From Roseiarcus sp963770035 (GTDB lineage: Bacteria; Pseudomonadota; Alphaproteobacteria; Rhizobiales; Beijerinckiaceae), in contig CAVYON010000071.1 in NCBI GenBank assembly GCA_963770035.1, positions 178,912 to 242,911 on the forward strand: a stretch of 64,000 bases of DNA, given 5' to 3'. Below, one piece after another: positions 61,361 through 64,000 of the stretch. How positions within the stretch are numbered: position 1 is the stretch's first letter; every line of letters starts with the position of its first letter. Made by a program: the position numbers and the translations under genes. The notes below the pieces were generated by a model, which worked only from the letters and a program-made list of their open reading frames with translations, had not been told where the DNA came from and ran no database searches.

Positions 61361-62848
61361 GTGACGGAACGAGGCGGATCGCGGGTACATGAGCGATGGG
61401 CGCGGCTGCGCTTCTCGATTATCGGCGCGCTTCTGGCGGCGCCGCCGGCGAAGGGCGCGCTGCGCGCGGCCTTGGAACAACTGGCCGCGCGCGAATGGCG
61501 CCACCCAAGCACCGGCGCACCGGTCCGCTTTGGTGTCTCTACTCTTGAACGATGGTTCTACCGAGCCCGCGGCGAGCAACATGATCCGGTCGGTGTGCTG
61601 CGCCGCAAGCGGCGGGGCGATGCCGGCGCGCAGGCATCGATGACGTCGGCGTTGCGCGAGGCGCTGCTGGCGCAGTACGCCGCCCACAAAAGCTGGGGCG
61701 CCCAGCTGCACCGCGACAATTTGGCAGCCATGGCCGAGGCGCGACCGGAATTACGGCCGGCGCCGTCTTACGCAACGGTTCGACAATTCCTCGCCGCGCG
61801 CGGCCTGACCAAGCGGCGACCGATGACGACGCGTCAGACCGAAGGCGCGCTGGCGGCGGCGGCACGGCTCGAGGCACGCGAGGTGCGTAGCTATAAATCC
61901 GAGTATTCCGGCGGGCTCTGGCATTGGGATTGTCATAACGGCTCCAGAAAGGTTCTGACGCCGCGCGGCGAATGGCGAACACCGGTGCTGTTCGGCGTGC
62001 TCGATGACCATTCGCGGCTGGCCTGCCATCTCCAATGGTACTGGGCCGAGAATGCCGAAAACATCGCACATGGTCTGTCGCAGGCGATGCAAAAGCGGGG
62101 TCTCCCGCGTGCCGCCATGAGCGACAACGGCGCAGCCATGACGGCGACCGAGATCACCGAAGGTCTCGCCAGGCTCGGCATCCTTCATCAGACCACGCTG
62201 CCATATTCCCCCTATGCCAACGGCAAGCAGGAAGTCCTCTGGGCATCGGTCGAAGGCCGATTGATGGCCATGCTCGAGGGCGTCGATGATCTTACCCTGG
62301 GCCGGCTCAACGAGGCGACGCAGGCCTGGGTCGAGCAGGACTACAACCGCAAGCGGCACAGCGAGATCGACGACACGCCGCTCGCCCGCTTCCTCGCCGG
62401 CCCCAGTGTGACGCGACCCTGCCCGGACGCCGCCGCGTTGCGGCTGGCCTTCACCCGCAGCGAACGGCGGACCTTGCGCAAGAGTGACGGCACCGCGGTC
62501 ATCGAAGGCCGTCGCTTCGAAGTGCCCAACCAGTATCGGCATATCTCCCTGCTGGAGGTCCGCTTCGCCGCCTGGGATCTCACCCAGGTCCACCTCGTTG
62601 ATCCGCAGACCGGCACGGTTCTTTGTCGCCTATTCCCGCAGGACAAGGCGGCCAACGCTTCCGGCCTGCGCCGCGGCCTACAGCCAATCGCGACCGAGCC
62701 GGGCAAGCCATCGCCACCACCGGCCACGCCACCATCGCCCACGCCGGCGCGCGGCATCGGACCGCTCCTGGAGCGAATGATCGACCGGCAGGCCGCCACC
62801 GGGTTGCCGCCCGCTTATCTGCCCAAGGACGAAGGAGACGATTCGTGA
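61361..62848 (+). CDS. DDE integrase/transposase (rve superfamily, TniA/IS481-like)
   Basis: This 495-residue protein is translated from GTG 61361 (GGAGGG before it). Residues 55-70 ('GVSTLERWFYRAR') and 135-150 form DNA-binding helix-turn-helix units. The retroviral-integrase core follows, with Asp190 in 'LWHWDCHNGS', 'FGVLDDHSRLACHLQWYW', Asp255 in 'RAAMSDNGAAMTATE' and Glu291 in 'YSPYANGKQEVLWASVEGRL', spaced D-35-E. A Mu-type beta domain, 'KSDGTAVIEGRRFEVPNQYR', and a Pro-rich tail come after. The stop overlaps the GTG of the ATPase. This catalyses strand transfer of the element. Confidence 0.88.
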   Translation: MTERGGSRVHERWARLRFSIIGALLAAPPAKGALRAALEQLAAREWRHPSTGAPVRFGVSTLERWFYRARGEQHDPVGVLRRKRRGDAGAQASMTSALREALLAQYAAHKSWGAQLHRDNLAAMAEARPELRPAPSYATVRQFLAARGLTKRRPMTTRQTEGALAAAARLEAREVRSYKSEYSGGLWHWDCHNGSRKVLTPRGEWRTPVLFGVLDDHSRLACHLQWYWAENAENIAHGLSQAMQKRGLPRAAMSDNGAAMTATEITEGLARLGILHQTTLPYSPYANGKQEVLWASVEGRLMAMLEGVDDLTLGRLNEATQAWVEQDYNRKRHSEIDDTPLARFLAGPSVTRPCPDAAALRLAFTRSERRTLRKSDGTAVIEGRRFEVPNQYRHISLLEVRFAAWDLTQVHLVDPQTGTVLCRLFPQDKAANASGLRRGLQPIATEPGKPSPPPATPPSPTPARGIGPLLERMIDRQAATGLPPAYLPKDEGDDS

Positions 62849-63690
62849 ACAACAAGATGCTCGCGCTCTACGGCCTCAAATGGAACCCGTTCACGCACAA
62901 CGTGCCGACCGAGGCGCTGCACGTCACCCCGCGTCTGGAGTCGTTCTGCTGGCGCGTCCAGCAACTCGCCGGCGACGGCGGCTTCGCCCTCGTCACCGGC
63001 GCGCCGGGTTGCGGCAAATCCGCCACCTTGCGCATCCTGGCGGCGTCCCTGGCCACACAGCGCGACGTCAGCGTCGGCGTGATCAGCCGACCACAGGCCA
63101 ACATCGCCGACTTCTACCGCGAGATGGGCGAACTCTTCGGGGTCGAATTGCGCCCGCATAATCGCTTCGCCGGCGCGAAGATCCTACGCCAGCGCTGGCA
63201 GGCGCATATCCAGAGCACCCTGCGCAGGCCCGTGCTGGTGATCGACGAGGCGCAGGAGATGCAGACTGCGGTGCTGGCCGAACTGCGTCTGTTGGCCTCC
63301 ACCGATCTGGACTCGAACATCCTGCTGACCGTGGTGCTCGCCGGCGATGGACGGCTCGCCGAGCGCCTGCGCTCCGATGAATTCCTCCCGCTCGCCAGCC
63401 GCGTGCGGGTGCGCCTGCCGATCGAACGCGCATCGCCCCAGGACCTGCAAGCCTGCCTCAGCCACGCCCTGCGGCAGGCCGGCGCCCCCACCCTGATGAC
63501 TGCGGAAGTCATCGCGGCCATCTGCGATCATGCGCAGGGTAATCCGCGCGCCCTGATGATCATGGCGGCCGAGTTGCTCGAGGCCGCGGCTCAGCGCGAG
63601 GCCCGTCAGATCGACGAGACGCTGTTCTTCGAGGTCAGCGCCGTGCCCGCTGCCGGCGAGGCCAAGGCGGCGATCCGCCGCCGCCGATGA
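62845..63690 (+). CDS. ExeA/TniB-like AAA ATPase
   Basis: This 281-residue ATPase starts at GTG 62845, overlapping the integrase stop. 'LYGLKWNPFTHNVPTEALHV' is the ExeA-type lead. Walker A 'VTGAPGCGKSATLRIL' lies at about residues 50-65, Walker B 'RPVLVIDEAQEMQTAVLAEL' follows, then 'LLTVVLAGDGRLAERLRSDE' and 'ICDHAQGNPRALMIMAAE' (sensor 2). It belongs with TniB, IstB and MuB-like proteins that pick the target and activate the integrase. Its stop overlaps the next start (ATGA). Confidence 0.88.
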   Translation: MNNKMLALYGLKWNPFTHNVPTEALHVTPRLESFCWRVQQLAGDGGFALVTGAPGCGKSATLRILAASLATQRDVSVGVISRPQANIADFYREMGELFGVELRPHNRFAGAKILRQRWQAHIQSTLRRPVLVIDEAQEMQTAVLAELRLLASTDLDSNILLTVVLAGDGRLAERLRSDEFLPLASRVRVRLPIERASPQDLQACLSHALRQAGAPTLMTAEVIAAICDHAQGNPRALMIMAAELLEAAAQREARQIDETLFFEVSAVPAAGEAKAAIRRRR

Positions 63691-64000
63691 CGCAGCTTCC
63701 GGTCCAGCCGGCCTGGCGTCTCGCCGAGGCTTCCGAGCAGCGGCGCTGGTTGGTCGATCAGCTGTGGTCCGAGGATGCCGTCGGGATCATCGGCGGCGAG
63801 CCCAAATGCTGCAAATCCTTCCTCGCCCTCGATCTGGCGGTCGCCGTCGCCACCGGGACCCCCTGCCTGCGCCGCTTCGCGGTCGCGCGGCCCGGTCGGG
63901 TCCTGCTCTATCCCGCCGAAGACGCGCTGCACGTCGTCCGCCAACGCCTCGACGGCATCTGTGCCGCCGCCGGAACCGCTCTCGCCGAACTCGACGTCCA
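63687..64000 (+). CDS. RecA/RepA-like ATPase, partial (runs off window)
   Basis: The first 104 codons are present: 'MTQLPVQPAWRLAEASEQRR', then Walker A 'IIGGEPKCCKSFLALDLAVA' (G-x-P-K-x-x-KS), 'PGRVLLYPAEDALHVVRQRL'. This is the AAA_25/RepA-type hexameric helicase-like fold, in which 'YPAED' holds the acidic Walker B-adjacent residue. Such a protein is not a usual part of Tn5053 or IS21; here its ATG overlaps the ATPase stop (ATGA), so it is translated with the transposition genes. The role, possibly replication or resolution of the transposon, is inferred. Confidence 0.75.
   Translation, partial: MTQLPVQPAWRLAEASEQRRWLVDQLWSEDAVGIIGGEPKCCKSFLALDLAVAVATGTPCLRRFAVARPGRVLLYPAEDALHVVRQRLDGICAAAGTALAELDV

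Larger units (their letters stand above)
59925..64000 (+). mobile_element. large DDE transposon inserted in an IS4 element (left part; runs off window)
   Basis: The break in the IS4 transposase lies at TCTA/TGTGAGCC; the new sequence beginning TGT at 59925 fits transposons of the Tn7/Tn5053/IS481-like rve families, whose ends start 5'-TGT. Inside lie a leftward SEC-C gene (60195-60665) and four rightward genes with overlapping or nearly overlapping starts: zinc finger, integrase, ExeA/TniB-like ATPase, RecA-like ATPase. The right end is outside the window. The left 270 bases are non-coding, as expected for a transposase-binding end, and include GTCAAGG ... CCTTGAC (60108-60146). Confidence 0.6.

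Noticed and set aside
1..64000. tRNA, rRNA or CRISPR features
   Set aside because: I saw no cloverleaf with a T-loop GTTCGA core in the right context, no rRNA signature and no regular short repeats with unique spacers. A covariance-model search would be needed to exclude small RNAs.

Overview
The window is high-GC chromosomal DNA of an alphaproteobacterium, most likely of the order Hyphomicrobiales (Rhizobiales; Beijerinckiaceae or Methylocystaceae would fit). The reasons are the block zapA / DUF4164 protein divergent from tkt-gap-pgk-fba, the class II aldolase, the phosphoketolase gene with DUF2934 satellites, and the proteobacterial style of the regulators. No tRNA, rRNA or CRISPR array was seen. 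The family-level placement is inference.

Layout. 1-3981: the end of a flavin oxidoreductase gene, a decayed HTH-protein gene with a fourfold repeat, an ISL3-type insertion sequence, and a secreted protein cut by that element. 4175-16625: a winged-helix/TPR regulator, a fucose-isomerase-family gene, a DUF1778/GNAT toxin-antitoxin pair with a stop codon in the toxin, leuA, a small exported repeat protein, an L,D-transpeptidase, an SDR, a histidine kinase with a divergent single-domain response regulator, and a broken amino-acid permease. 16644-23026: zapA, DUF4164 and the carbon-metabolism operon tkt-gap-pgk-fba. 23685-24384: vapBC with a clear inverted-repeat operator. 25870-28291: an AT-rich two-gene cassette (a PD-(D/E)XK-nuclease-like protein and a possible uracil-DNA-glycosylase-fold protein). 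28568-31248: two tandem copies of a glycosyltransferase. 31642-40718: SDR, methyltransferase, MFS transporter, two DUF2934 proteins, phosphoketolase and glycogen phosphorylase. 40940-44450: an HTH protein paralogous to the decayed gene at the left end, a GGDEF-hemerythrin protein and a slipin. 44556-47739: an AT-rich LuxR regulator plus a seven-repeat beta-propeller protein, enclosed by a near-identical 35-bp direct repeat. 47763-58720: NRAMP-type transporter, dinJ with a wrecked yafQ, an alkylglycerol-monooxygenase-like/lysoplasmalogenase fusion, SDR, HCCA isomerase, HEAT-repeat protein, adenylate cyclase, SRPBCC protein and a second alpha-glucan phosphorylase. 59539-64000: an IS4-type transposase fragment cut by a larger transposon that encodes a SEC-C protein, a zinc-finger protein, a DDE integrase, an ExeA/TniB-like ATPase and a RecA/RepA-like ATPase, and runs off the window.

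How it works together. The central theme is C3/C5/C6 sugar-phosphate and glycogen metabolism: tkt, gap, pgk and fba supply Calvin-cycle or gluconeogenic steps, two phosphorylases mobilise glycogen, and phosphoketolase converts sugar phosphates to acetyl phosphate. Around this lie accessory patches: toxin-antitoxin loci, insertion sequences, AT-rich cassettes and duplicated genes.

A caution for every reader: many otherwise complete genes, including tkt, glgP and the GGDEF-hemerythrin gene, carry single-base frameshifts, several of them in short homopolymer runs. Either this is a partly uncorrected assembly or the genome is decaying. I give the whole span of each such gene and the likely shift point.
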